DNA of 64,000 nt from positions 13,576,501 to 13,640,500 of the forward strand of contig JARFJB010001166.1 of the NCBI GenBank assembly GCA_036346205.1, written 5' to 3'. A program made the position numbers and the translations under genes. The stretch is from Vesta saturnalis (taxonomy: Eukaryota; Arthropoda; Insecta; Coleoptera; Lampyridae). Shown piece after piece: positions 1 to 10,829 of this stretch. The notes beneath the pieces were generated by a model that searched no databases, was not told the origin of the DNA, and was given only the letters and a program-made list of their open reading frames with translations. Each line of letters starts with the position of its first letter. Positions within the stretch are counted from its first letter, which is position 1.

Positions 1-1340
1 CAATTACAAACATTCCCACATTTCTTACATAAAAATACATAAAATAAATGATTCCGAAAACATTAGAAAATTACCACGTATTATCACGATATTAAAAATC
101 CACTAATTATTTTTTCTATCGCGGTAACAATGGCGATTTGACAAACGTTTATTACAATAATAAAATTTTCGCTGTCCGCTACCTACAGAACGCCCCTGTG
201 AAAACTCAACGATGAGTGCCCGGAAACATCCGGGGAGTTTTCAACATCCTTCGCCTTCGGATCGTGGTCTTTGCTACCTTCCGCTATGAATTAGAGCTAT
301 TAGTACTTTAGTACAAAACTTAATTAGTAACCAGCTTAACTAGGCAACCTAAACGTCTATTAGACAATATGCCCAATAAACAATTAGAGAATATGACTAA
401 ACAATACATGCATAAAATAATATGAATAATAAAAATAGGAAAGAAAATAAGAACAAAAAAAATGGGTATATACAACCAGGCTTCTACTTATTTCTAGTCC
501 ACGCAAGGTGCCTAGGGCACAGCCGTAGATATTCCTAGGAATTAGACCTATGATAAAACTCCAGGTTAGTAATGTTATACACTTAAATTCTACCTTACGA
601 ATTGTTTTGTCACTAAATTACGCGTCGTATCAAAAAATTGCATAGAACATAAATAATCGATATATTTAAGGTCCACATCTGCGTAGGTTTATATCTTTTT
701 AGAAATATTTGATAAAAAGCAAAAACTGGCCCTAATAAACCCCGCTCTCCGCCGCTGCGTTTATCCCAAAACCTAATCAGCTCCAAGCGAAATGAAAACA
801 AGCTTAGATACAAAATGTTAAGTACGTAGGTGTTTTTCTTAACCTTGGACATTTCCAAAACAAACGTTGTAATCAACACTTTTATGTCATCATTTTAAAT
901 CATTATGTAAATATCTACTTTTTTTAATATGTACATTTAGCGAAATTAGAACTTTTATCTTAAATTATTTTTCTATTTATCTTTGATATTAATTTCAAAA
1001 GTTCCTTATGTTTGCCAGTTCTTTAATATACGACTTTAGTTTTGTTGTTGGTACATATTTAAGATATACGATCAATCTTATTAATTTTTTTTTACTTTTT
1101 TTTGTGCTGCAAATATTAATTATTTTGGACAAATAAGCTATCTTATTATTATTTCAAGTTACCATGACGTAGGCTGAAGAAATATATGGAAAGTATTAGC
1201 AGTAGGTTTGTTTGATTATACTTAATAGACTAAAGATAGTTTAGATCTACATTCGATTAGACTTTACCCTTCGGTTAGTGAAACATGTGCGGGCGTAAAA
1301 TGACAATTTCTTAAATCAATCAATTAGTGCACGGTAAGGG
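1..1340. other. AT-rich intergenic stretch, no gene seen
   Basis: I see no supportable coding exon here. It holds a GC-richer hairpin at 200-242. A repeat fragment at about 600-800 is homologous, in opposite orientation, to 13840-14035; both share the string acgcgtcg/acgcgccg followed by tatcaaaaaattgcatagaa. The fragment is probably part of a decayed mariner-type element. The rest is simple AT-rich sequence. Confidence 0.5.
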
Positions 1341-1388
1341 TGAGTTTGTGAGATTTTTATAACCCAGCGATTTGAATATTAATAATGA

Positions 1389-1390
1389 AC

Positions 1391-1446
<56 letters not shown>

Positions 1447-1471
1447 TAGTAATAATAATAATAATAATAAT
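1389..1471. repeat. (TAA)n microsatellite
   Basis: An almost uninterrupted run of AAT/TAA triplets. The poly-leucine reading frame on the minus strand is a by-product of the repeat and not a gene. Confidence 0.9.
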
Positions 1472-1774
1472 TTAATCAGTAAAATGCTAGTAACGTGTGA
1501 AATGGCTCTGTAAATACACAAATATAAAAGGCAACAAGACATTTCATTGAAATTCCACGAAAAGTACGGTCACTTTGGGCCGACCGAAGTATGCTGTAAA
1601 ACTCTACTAACGAACCCGCCTCATTGGTCTAAATTTCAAGGGTAGACACGTAAATTATGACAACTTGTGCAATAGCAGTAAATTAAAGGGAGTAGTATAT
1701 TTCAGCTTATGGAAGATTTTATAAATTTTTAAATCTAACCAAATAAAATAAAAAATATATTGAAACGCTATTAC

Positions 1775-1808
<34 letters not shown>

Positions 1809-1810
<2 letters not shown>

Positions 1811-4093
1811 GGGTGTAACAGGATCATGGTACACCCCACTTTTCCACTTTCGTTTTAAAGATAATTGATTGAAACTTGGGATATCCTATATACATAATAA
1901 GCGGCACTTTTTGGCATAAGCGATTTTTTTTTCATTTCCGGTTTCGCCGGAAGTGACACTAACTTTCGATTTTAAATGAAACACCCTGTATATTATTGCA
2001 TTTTTAAATTCTGCATGATTTTCTGAATCCAACGATGTCAAATAAGTGACATTTCAAACATCAATATTTTTCATAATATATTTTTTGGTTTTCCATTTAA
2101 GTGTGTAATGACGGTTCCGATTTATTCTAAATGACCCATGTAATGGTAGAAAAATCGAAATCCCGTCAAAAATACTTAATTACGTGATTTATGAACAAAT
2201 AATGTTCATCAGAATAGGTTTTGGGGCAAAACTCATTTTTTTCAAATGGAACTATATTGGTACCGTAGTACCATTTATTAGTACTATTACTAAGGAACTT
2301 ATTCATATGTCTTATTAAAATGTGCGATAAATACAAACAAAATTACAGCTAAAAGAAAATAAGAAAATACAATTTATTTATAATTAAATATTACAACTCT
2401 CTGTAGTGAAGATAAGAAGTAACTAAGGTGGCTTTGAAAGCAATGAAAATTTAGCTTGTCAAACATTTGTTGGTTTATCGGTGTTTTTATTGTGTCTTTA
2501 AAAATTATTTAAAATTCTTGTTAATTGTGTTCAAAATGCCGCCAATTTGTACAAGAGATGAAAAAGTGGACATGTTAATTATTTACGGGGAATGTCGAAA
2601 AAATCCCGTAGCAGCTAAAGATTTTTATGGCTAACGATATCCTAATAGACAATGTCCAGCGAGATATTATTTTAAACGTCTTGAAAATCAATTTCTAAGA
2701 TAGCCGAACAATGATCCCGAAGAAAATTTCATTGTTGACGAAGGAACGGAAATTAATGTTTTGGCTCGAGTAGAAGTTGATAAGACTGTTTCTTTAAGGC
2801 AAATTTGGTTTGAATTGGAAATCAGTCACCACACGGTAAGCCGAATTTTGCACAAATACCACTATAAGTCTTGTAACTACCAATTGCACCAGCACTTGTA
2901 CGAAAATGATTACGAACGTAGGATAGAATATTGCAAGTGAATTTTGCAGAATAACGTGCAGCCAAATAATGATTTTTTGGGAATGATTTTATTTTAGAAC
3001 GTGTCTAGATTTACAAATTTGGGATTATTTAACCGACAAAATACAAAACATTGGTCACAAGAAAAAATCAAAATTTATTACGGGAGGGTAACATTCAAGT
3101 ACGGTTCGGTTTCAATGTTTGGCTTGGAATAATCGGTAGGTAGAATCATTGGTCCAATAGTATTTGAAGGACACTCCTGACTGGTGCCAGATACTTGAAA
3201 TTCCTGAAAAATGAGATTGAGGACATTTTAGATGAGTTACCTTTGGATTTAAGATAGGGAATGTATTTCCAACAAGATGGCGCTCCTCCCCATAATTCAA
3301 GGATAGTAATTGATTACGTTCAACAGAGATTCGGAGAAAACGTAATTTCGACTAACGGTCCCGTGAGGTGGCCGCCAAGGTCACCTGATTTAACACCACT
3401 TGATTTCTTTATTTGGGGTTATTTAAAAAATATTGTCTACGCAACCGCCGTTACAACCCGTGAAGACCTGCAGCTACGTGTAAGACGCGCAATTAATAGT
3501 AACGGCCCAGCAATTGGCGAACGTTCTTCGAGAAACGGCGATACGAGTTCAGAAGTACATTGACGTTAATGGGCAGCATTTTGAACAACTGTTGTAATGT
3601 TTTGTGTTCATTTTTTGTATTCCAAAGTCACCTTATGTATAACAAGATAATTATAAATAAATTGTATTTTCTTTTAGGTATAATTTTGTTTGTATTTATC
3701 TCATATTTTTATAAGACATATGAATAAGTTCCTTAGTAATAGTACTAATAAATGGTACTACGGTACCAATATGGTTCCATTTGAAAAAAATGAGTTTTGC
3801 CCCAAAAACCATTTTGATGAACATTATTTGCTCATAAATCACGTAATTTAGTATTTTTGACGAGATTTCTACCATTACACGGGTCATTTAGAATAAATCG
3901 GAACCGTCATGGCACACTTAAATAGAAAACTAAAAATTATATTATAAAAAATATTGACGTTTGAAATGTCACTTATTGGCATCATTGGATTCAAAAAATC
4001 ATGCAGAATTCAAAAATGCAATAATATACAGTGCATTCCATTTAAAAACTGAAAGTTAGTGTCACTTCCGGCGAAACCATGATCCTGTTACAC

Positions 4094-4098
<5 letters not shown>
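1809..4098 (+). mobile_element. DD41D mariner-like transposon with long TIRs (relic)
   Basis: The terminal inverted repeats start with gggtgtaacaggatcatgg at the left end and its complement at the right end (about 4077-4097). Homology between the ends reaches roughly 480-580 bp inward (about 1810-2393 against 3622-4098), including the ggcaaaactcatttttttca and accatttattagtactatta blocks. The right TIR lacks about 115 bp near its tip. A decayed transposase lies between them. The element abuts (TA)n on both sides, as expected for TA-targeting IS630/Tc1/mariner elements. Confidence 0.85.
2536..3596 (+). pseudogene. Mariner (DD41D) transposase pseudogene
   Basis: Reading starts at the ATG at 2536 (MPPICTRDEKVD) and runs through an N-terminal helix-turn-helix region with an R-Y-P-N-R motif. 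It continues to the catalytic block FQQDGAPPHNSR at about 3270 and the WPPRSPDLTPLDFF block at about 3370, and ends GQHFEQLL at 3596. In-frame stops occur at about 2630, 2700, 2938 and 3250, so it is dead. I counted 41 residues between the D of QQD and the D of TPLD, which puts it in the DD41D (rosa-like) branch of the Tc1/mariner superfamily. The family name comes from that spacing and from general knowledge, not from a search. Confidence 0.85.

Positions 4099-4150
<52 letters not shown>
4096..4150. repeat. (TA)n tract between two transposons
   Basis: Uninterrupted TA dinucleotides join the right end of the DD41D element to the left end of the next mariner. Similar tracts are at 1781-1808, 4922-4970 and 5438-5487. 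Confidence 0.9.
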
Positions 4151-4155
<5 letters not shown>

Positions 4156-4917
4156 TATGATCGGCTGCAAAGTTCGTACGCTGACACATAGATGGCGTTA
4201 CTAGAATTAAATCCATATGATTGGTATCAGTATGAACCTTCAAACGATATGTGTATAAATTTGACAGCTGTCAGATAATTGGTTCGTGAGATAATAGTAT
4301 TGTGAGTTAAGCAACTTTCGTTAATATGAAAAAAATGGATAAAAAAGAATATCGTGTGTTAATGAAGCATTGCTTTATCATGGAAAAAAATACTGTTCAA
4401 GCCAAAGCTTGGCTTAATAAACATTATTCGGACTCTGCACTAGGAAAATCAACTGTTGAGAAGGGGTTGCTAAATTTAAATGGGGCGAAATAAGCACCGA
4501 AGACGATGCACGCAGTGGGCGCCCGAAAGAGGATGTTATAGGTAAAAACATCAAAAAAAGTTGATAAAATAATTATGAATAACCGTAAAGTGAAGTTGAT
4601 TGAGATAGCTGAGTCTCTGAAGATATCACAAGAGCGTGTGTTCATGTTTTAATGTACAAATACCGAATTTATTTTGTTTTATCTTATTAGACGCCGTTTT
4701 ACGACGCTATACGGAAATTTTTGTTTATGGTGTTATTAGGTCGGAAATAAGATTCATTATATTGTTATGATGTACAAACACCGAATTTGTTTGTTTTATG
4801 TTATTAGACGCCATTTTGCTACGCTGTATTAAAAGTTCTTGCTACCAATCATATGGATTTAATTCTAGTAACTCCATCCATGTGTCAGCCTACGAACTTT
4901 TCAGCCGACCATACACC

Positions 4918-4920
<3 letters not shown>
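4151..4920 (+). mobile_element. Internally deleted classical mariner element
   Basis: TIRs of about 76 bp: left 4151-4226 begins tagtgtatgatcggctg, and right 4843-4918 is its complement with few mismatches; both run inward to the block aattaaatccatatgattgg. From 4326 the plus strand encodes a mariner transposase N-terminus (MKKMDKKEYRVLMKH, then ARSGRPKED after a frameshift near 4470). This is the helix-turn-helix half of a DD34D mariner. The catalytic half is missing. The element is non-autonomous and sits between two (TA)n tracts. Confidence 0.85.
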
Positions 4921-4970
<50 letters not shown>

Positions 4971-4974
<4 letters not shown>

Positions 4975-5434
4975 GACATAGAAAAAGTGCCATGCATAGT
5001 GCCACGCAATAGAGGACACTAAAATAAGAAAAAAAGTTCCTATGAACTTAGGTCCGCAACGCCTTCGTTTAAAAGATATAGGGTGTTGAAGTTTAATTAT
5101 TTTTTTGTTTTTTTCTTAATATCTTCTTACAATGATGTAATAAGCGGACGAAATTTTGTATACAGGGGCTTTTTATCACGTAGAATTCAAATATGACCTT
5201 AGTTCTTTCATTACACATTAATGTACTATAGCTCACTGCTTTTATGAATATAACATCATTGTGCAAACCCCATAAAGCCTGTTTTGTTGTATCACAATCA
5301 TATTTTTTATACTCGTATACTATTTTTTCTCATATCGAAGTGTATAACTTCTTCGACTTTATATGAACTCACATACTATATATTATGTAAGCTCTATAAA
5401 ACTCTACCCCTCTATTATACTTATTTATAACCAT

Positions 5435-5490
<56 letters not shown>

Positions 5491-6061
5491 CCCTTGACGG
5501 CTTTCGGTAATTTTCTTGATTTGGAGGTAATTTTACGTAGAAAGAATTAACGGGGCCAGAATTTTATTTTAAGGTTTTAATTTTCTTGAAAAAGCCTAGC
5601 AGCCGACGCTAATATTGTTTTCCATACGTTTATATTTAATTTATTATGCGTTTTATTATCATTAAATTTAATTTTTAAACCCAAAATTTTGCAGAGGAAA
5701 GCTAGTTTAAAGTAATTTTAACTGTGCATGTAAACGCTTTGCAATGCTGTGAATAGTATACAGTATACGTATTTGATAAAGCATTTTTTCTATTTACTGC
5801 ACTTAACACCTTGCGTTTTTCATATTGCAGAAGAAAAGTTTATGAAAGTGCAAGTAGTCGTCTTATAAAAATTCGAGGCCGGCGAATGATATTTTTTTGT
5901 GTTTTCGCTACCTTGTCCAAGGCATCAAAGTATTCCTAAATAACGTAATATTAGTCTCCGGTATATTTAAATTAAGCGACGCGATACAATAACGACTAGT
6001 GATTTAGGAAGTCAAAAATAACTTTACTTATATTTTTTAAATTTCAGAATAAACGAGGACA
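4971..6061. other. Repeat remnant, (TA)n and SLC17 upstream region
   Basis: A segment starting gggtgacatagaaaaagtgcc follows the (TA)n at 4922-4970 and runs to another (TA)n at 5438-5487. It has the look of a third transposon in the array, but I could not identify matching ends or a reading frame. From about 5490 to 6061 is AT-rich sequence that must hold the promoter and 5' UTR of the transporter gene. No clear TATA/Inr pair was found. Confidence 0.4.
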
Positions 6062-7913
6062 ATGGCATCTTGTACAGAGAAATGCGGAAGTAAGTATGTT
6101 CCCTGCAAAAAAAAAATTATCTTATTTCACTTTTACTTTCAGAAATATTGTCAATGCGTTACATCTTAGCAATATTAGGATCAACTGCAATGGCAATCGT
6201 ATATGGTTTAAAAGTAAATTTAAGTGTAGCAATCGTAGGTATGGTAAATCACACAGCAACTGAACCTGGAAGCGATGTTGAAGATGGTCCATTTGTATGG
6301 ACCGGAACAGTTCAGGGTTTATTGAAAAGTGCATATTTTTGGGGTTATATAGTAGCTCAATTACCTGCTGCTCGAATTGCTGAATTATTTAGTGCTAAAT
6401 GGGTTATGTTTTTTTCTGTTTTTATTAACGTTATTTGCACCATTCTGTCACCTGTTGCTGCGAAATGCCATTATGGTGTTTTTTTGTTAATGAGGATTTT
6501 GGAAGGTGTTGGAGGAGGTGTTACGTTTCCGGGTATGCATGTGTTGCTATCAAGATGGGCACCTCCTGCTGAAAGGAGTGTGATGAGTAGTATTGTATAC
6601 GCTGGTACTGCACTCGGCACGGTTGTATGTAAAACAAATCACTAGTTAAAACAAAACAATACACCCACTCTATTCCAGATTTTTACGTTAATAACAGGTT
6701 TAATATCATCCAGCTACGGTTGGGAAGCTATATTCTATATTGAAGGCGGATTTTCCGCCCTGTGGTTAATTATATGGTTTATTTTAGCATCAGACAGCCC
6801 AAGTCAAAACAAGTTCATATCTGGAACAGAAAAAAATATGATTGTTTCATCATTAAGTACAGGTGGAACAACTGAAGAGGTATACCACATTTTATCCTTA
6901 ACAAAAGGTTAGTAATTTGCTTTCATAGAAAAAGAAGCCATCTGTACCATGGAAAGCGGTGTTAACATCACCACCCTTTATCGCAATTTTGATAACTCAT
7001 ACATGTTGTAATTGGGGTTGGTACATGGTTTTGATAGAATTACCTCATTACATGAGTATGATTCTGAAATATAAAATCGCCGATAATGCGGTTATCAGCT
7101 CAATCCCGTACTTTACAATGTGGCTTTTCAGCATGATTTTGAGCAAAACATTAGATATTTTACGCGGGAAAGAAAAAATAACAACGACAACGGCTAGAAA
7201 AATATCAACACTAATTGCATCCATCATTCCATTGATTTGCTTCCTTACTATTTGTTACAGTGGAGATAATAGAACTTTAGTAACTGTATTAATGACGATT
7301 GCTATAACAGCCATCGGAGGAATGTTCAGCGGATACTTATCCAACCACATAGACATTGCGCCTAATTTTGCTGGAACTTTAATTGCAATTACTAATACGT
7401 GTGCTACTATTCCTGGTATCGTGGTACCTGTAATTGTTGGAGAACTTATACATATAAATGTAAGTCATTCGTCCAGTAAGATAATTAAACCGTTTATTAT
7501 ATTTAGAATTTACATCAGTTCTACATACGTAAAGACAAAATTTGCATCGATTGGGGCTTGAACCTTGGTGGCGCAGTTGGTTAGCGCGATACTCTAGCAA
7601 AGTACAGGTCGTAGGTTCAAATCCTACTCGAGGTAAACTTTTTATTTATGTATTTAATAAAATTAATAATAATTTTTAATTACATATTTAACTTTGAACT
7701 TAATCGTTCATAACAAAAACTTTTATAAATTAAACCCTTTGTTTCTAGCCCACAATCGAATCTTGGCAAATTGTATTTTGGGTTACCATTGTTTTATACG
7801 TAATTGCAGCAACTATTTATGGAATATTCGGTTCAGGTGAAGAACAAAAATGGAATAGGCCAGATAATTCCGCAAATGAAACACAACCACTTCGACCATT
7901 GAAGGAAAAGTAG
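6062..7913 (+). CDS. SLC17-family MFS anion transporter (sialin / phosphate cotransporter-like)
   Basis: Five exons: 6062-6089, 6143-6624, 6679-6879, 6929-7459 and 7749-7913. All have GT-AG introns and matching phases, giving 468 residues. The N-terminus MASCTEKCG leads into a first membrane helix with the family feature GLKVNLSVAIVGMV. Exon 2 carries the SLC17 loop motif RILEGVGGGVTFPG followed by SRWAPPAERS. Later helices and the C-terminal block ESWQIVFWVTIVLYVIAATI match the family. SLC17 proteins are proton- or sodium-coupled anion transporters of the plasma membrane or of lysosomal and synaptic vesicles. Insects have many paralogues annotated as putative inorganic phosphate cotransporters, so the substrate cannot be told from sequence. 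Length is normal (family about 460-500). Intron 4 (7460-7748) carries a tRNA-derived SINE. A poly(A) signal AATAAA is at 8140. Confidence 0.93.
7562..7730 (+). repeat. tRNA-derived SINE (family A) inside an SLC17 intron
   Basis: Positions 7562-7635 fold as a tRNA cloverleaf. It has a 7-bp acceptor stem (ACCTTGG with TCGAGGT, two wobbles), a D stem GCGC/GCGC, an anticodon loop CTAGCAA (AGC) with one stem mismatch, and a perfect T stem GTAGG/CCTAC around TTCAAAT. It has no CCA and is followed by an AT-rich body (aaactttttatttatgtatt) shared with a copy at 18613-18720. The end of the tail recurs at about 37917-37975. The shared non-tRNA body makes this a SINE and not a functional tRNA gene. The internal A/B boxes would be its polymerase III promoter. 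Confidence 0.75.
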
Positions 7914-8589
7914 ATACGTCATAAGGGAAAAACATTTCACAACACATTACAATTAGTTTTTAATTGCTAGCAGAATGGCTGATGGATGGAGTTAATCCAA
8001 ATTTTAACATATGAGATGATAATGAAAATGTTTTGAATGTTAGAATATCGCCACCTTTTGTAAATGTCAATTTTGGCCTAGTTAGGGCCTAACATTTTCA
8101 TGGTGTTCTCTGAACAACAAGATTTGTTTAGTATTTTATAATAAAGTGTGATAATATTTTTAAGCTTTGTTTTAAAGAAAAATACAGATCATTTTATAAA
8201 CTGATATTTGTGGATATGTCGTTATTTTGTTTAGCTTCAAATAGTTTAGTTTTATGTAATAAAAGTTTCTTAACTTATTTAGATATTCTAAATAATACAA
8301 ATCGCTTTAACAGTACAGGAATAAAATGAATATAAATTTCATCATTCTCGTCCAGCTCGAAGGACCAATAAAATTACGCAATAGTGCATTTTTTTGGATA
8401 ACTGCGCAATTGACGAAATATAATAGAGCCGTTGACGCTTCTCAATTTACTACAATACTTAAAGCCAATTGCAGGTAATGTATCATACATAGATCTACAC
8501 TGCAATATACATAGACACAAACGTTGTGGTAAGGAGGTAAGCCCGGCGCCGTTTTTTGACATCCTCGGAAAGAAAGGAGATAAGCTTAG

Positions 8590-8611
8590 TCTATCGCGAC
8601 ATACACACACG

Positions 8612-8658
<47 letters not shown>

Positions 8659-8805
8659 TTACCACTAGTGCTTTTGACTACAGACACCTACCCACATACA
8701 TACGCCAACTAGATAAAATAAACATAAAAGGCGCAATCGTGGGCAAAAGTTGATCGAGCTCCACAATTTTGTGGTGTGTGTGAGGATGGGTGGATGGTAG
8801 CGTAC

Positions 8806-8836
<31 letters not shown>

Positions 8837-8925
8837 GGCGCGTGCGTGCGTGCGCGCGTGCGTGCGTGCGTGGGTGTGTGTGCGTGCGTGGGTGTGTGTG
8901 TGTGTGTGTGTGTCGGTGTGTTTAT
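8590..8925. repeat. (AC)n tract and (GT/GC)n tract, inverted pair
   Basis: An (AC)n run at about 8591-8656 is followed 150 bp later by an alternating purine-pyrimidine run (cg, gt, gcgt) at about 8803-8912. The two are complementary in part and could pair. The His/Thr-rich and Cys/Val-rich reading frames across them are repeat by-products. Confidence 0.85.
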
Positions 8926-9109
8926 ATTTGAAAAACCCAAATTATACTCAATCAATATAAAGAATAATATATAGAGTGCCTATGACTGTAATAAAATCGT
9001 AGGTTTGGTTAATATCTCAAAAATAAACTTTCTAGAAAGAACTGAATACGCTATGGAACGCATAACGGAAATACAAGATGTGCCTAAAATTTACAAAATA
9101 ACCATGTAG

Positions 9110-9336
9110 ATTACTTTGGTGTGGTTTACTGGGTCTAGGACTAGTTGCGGGCAATATCAGTTCAATCACAGTTACGGTTCGGTAAATTAAATACTTCTTC
9201 AGACTGTAAATTGAATCTAAAGAAAAAATGTTTTTGGTGTGTGTTCATTTTAGGTGGTGACTATGATACTTTTTTTCCAGATACGGTGTTATTGCCCGCA
9301 ACTAGTCCTAGACCCAGTAAACCACACCAAAGTAAT
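9110..9336. mobile_element. 227-bp miniature foldback element (MITE)
   Basis: Perfect 47-bp inverted repeats at 9110-9156 and 9290-9336 (starting attactttggtgtggttt) enclose about 130 bp with no coding capacity. A possible longer flanking repeat catgtagatta occurs at 9104 and again near 9375. The parent family is not recognised. Confidence 0.85.
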
Positions 9337-9860
9337 TAAACAAATATGGACTTAAACAGAATAATAGTAATAAACATGTAGATTAAAAAATTTTGTTTCG
9401 TTCCTTATTGGGCCATTATTCCAGTTCATGACGTTTTCCCGTTTTAAATTCGTTTAACAGGTGGCATCTTTGTGACCTTTTCCTTTATCTTGACGTTATT
9501 GAGTGGTGTCGAATGCCCATTACGAGTAATAACTATGAACCCCACCCATACCACTGAGCTATGTCCGTTATCTGCACTTTACCTTTACGGGCTGATGCTC
9601 TAGTGAGTGTTTGGCCCGTAACACAAAGAGTAGAATAGTAATGTAAAAAGCGCAACACTATATTTAATATTAACTCTAACACCACCTAGAAGTTTCGAAA
9701 ATTGAACATAAATGAATCAACTTTGGTCGGTTAATACAACATCAACTGATCACTATAACAGTCTTCTTGTCGTATTTGAGAAACTTCAATCATTTATTTG
9801 TTTCAGCTCACTCAAACTATACTGGCACTCATCGTGACTTTCAATGTATTCACAAAGTTT
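9337..9860. other. Intergenic, nothing recognised
   Basis: No coding exon or repeat structure is recognisable. The right half merges into the decayed Cys-rich protein fragment that continues to about 10420. Confidence 0.4.
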
Positions 9861-10420
9861 CTTGAAAGCTAAGGAAGCATCTGAATCTTCTGGTCGACCT
9901 CAAAACTCTTTCTTTGCAATGCGCATGAATTTTTCGTAACAGTCCTTATGGTAACGTCATTATTCTGCCACAAGGTCAATTGTATTTGCGATACGTAAGT
10001 CAACTTCATGCCCCCACTGATCAGAGCGTTGTTTACAAATTGAAAGAACTGTTCCACGAAACTCGAGAGTAGCCACATTACACACATCCAGCCGTCCATT
10101 TTTCGGAAGTTTTGGATCAGGGATACTAGCTGTCTCTCCACAGACATAATAAACAGTCACTACGGAAGTTGAATCTCTTAGCTTCTGATCTGAGCACTGT
10201 AGTTGCCTGAGGAGATGATGGTAATGTTTTTTCTTTGTTTGATGAAGCTGCACTACTCTTTCTTGTGTAGTTTTTACGACAGGTTTTGTGTAATGGTGCT
10301 TTTCCCAATACCTCAAATATTACATGTTTCTCATCCTCTCTATCTTTGCTTGCTTGAATTAGATTTTGCATTCCACGTTCCACGACTACCTGTTCTCCCT
10401 CTTCAATTTAAAATATTAAC
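9760..10420 (-). pseudogene. Decayed fragment of a repeated Cys/His-rich protein (copy 1)
   Basis: Read on the minus strand this encodes KDREDEKHVIFEVLGKAP, then HKTCRKNYTRKS, a C-x-x-C-like block, LDVCNVATLEF, DLRIANTIDLVAE, a stop, CRYHKDCYEKFM, another stop, and a tail. The pattern (HKTCRxNYT, a C-x2-C box, AILDVC, DLxAAxxRYHxDC) fits an uncharacterised protein family often found repeated in arthropod genomes, here without an N-terminus. I do not know its function. The region from 10200 down to about 9770 is duplicated in inverted orientation at 11980-12430, with the same two stops in both copies. Confidence 0.6.
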
Positions 10421-10526
10421 AACGTTTTAATTGTTCGTCACACAAAAAAAAAGTGTTAAAAAAAGTTTTCAACTTTTAATAAAGAATGCTATTTGGCTCT
10501 TGTTTTAATTAATTTTTCCCGTTACC

Positions 10527-10815
10527 GCCTACCATGTATGAGGTTTTTTCAGGGCGTTTTCCTCATAGACATGTAGCGACATGATCACTGTGTTATGCAC
10601 ACCATGTACGGCTACTTAGGAGAATGCTGGGGTAGTATTTTCCCCCTCAAAACCCGATCCTATCCTGACCATACCCATCCTTAATCCTACCATGTATATA
10701 TGCGGAATGTATGTATGTTGGAAATCCATGATTGTGGCTGAAGGAAATTGGAAAGCTCAAATAGCCCGCCTTACCCCTCGGGGAGGGAATGAAATACGTC
10801 CTTGAAATAAATCCT
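10527..10815 (+). repeat. SINE family B, 5'-truncated copy
   Basis: Collinear with 24894-25195 over about 290 bp. Shared blocks are tgtatgaggttttttcaggg, aatgctggggtagtattttc, ccatgattgtggctgaagg and agggaatnaaatacgt. This copy lacks the tRNA-like head present in the 24.8 kb copy. Confidence 0.8.
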
Positions 10816-10829
10816 TCCTTATTAATATT

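Noticed and set aside
200..242. Hammerhead ribozyme in the left hairpin
   Set aside because: It contains gatga and gaaac-like strings, but the CTGATGA core and cleavage triplet are not in the right order.
613..879. 88-codon minus-strand reading frame
   Set aside because: Overlaps a repeat fragment that also occurs, inverted, at 13840-14035. No family similarity.
7379..7600. 73-codon minus-strand frame over SLC17 exon 4
   Set aside because: Antisense to a well-supported exon and the SINE head.
7562..7635. Functional tRNA-Ala gene
   Set aside because: A stem mismatch, an atypical sequence for tRNA-Ala, and the adjacent body shared with another copy at 18.6 kb point to a SINE.
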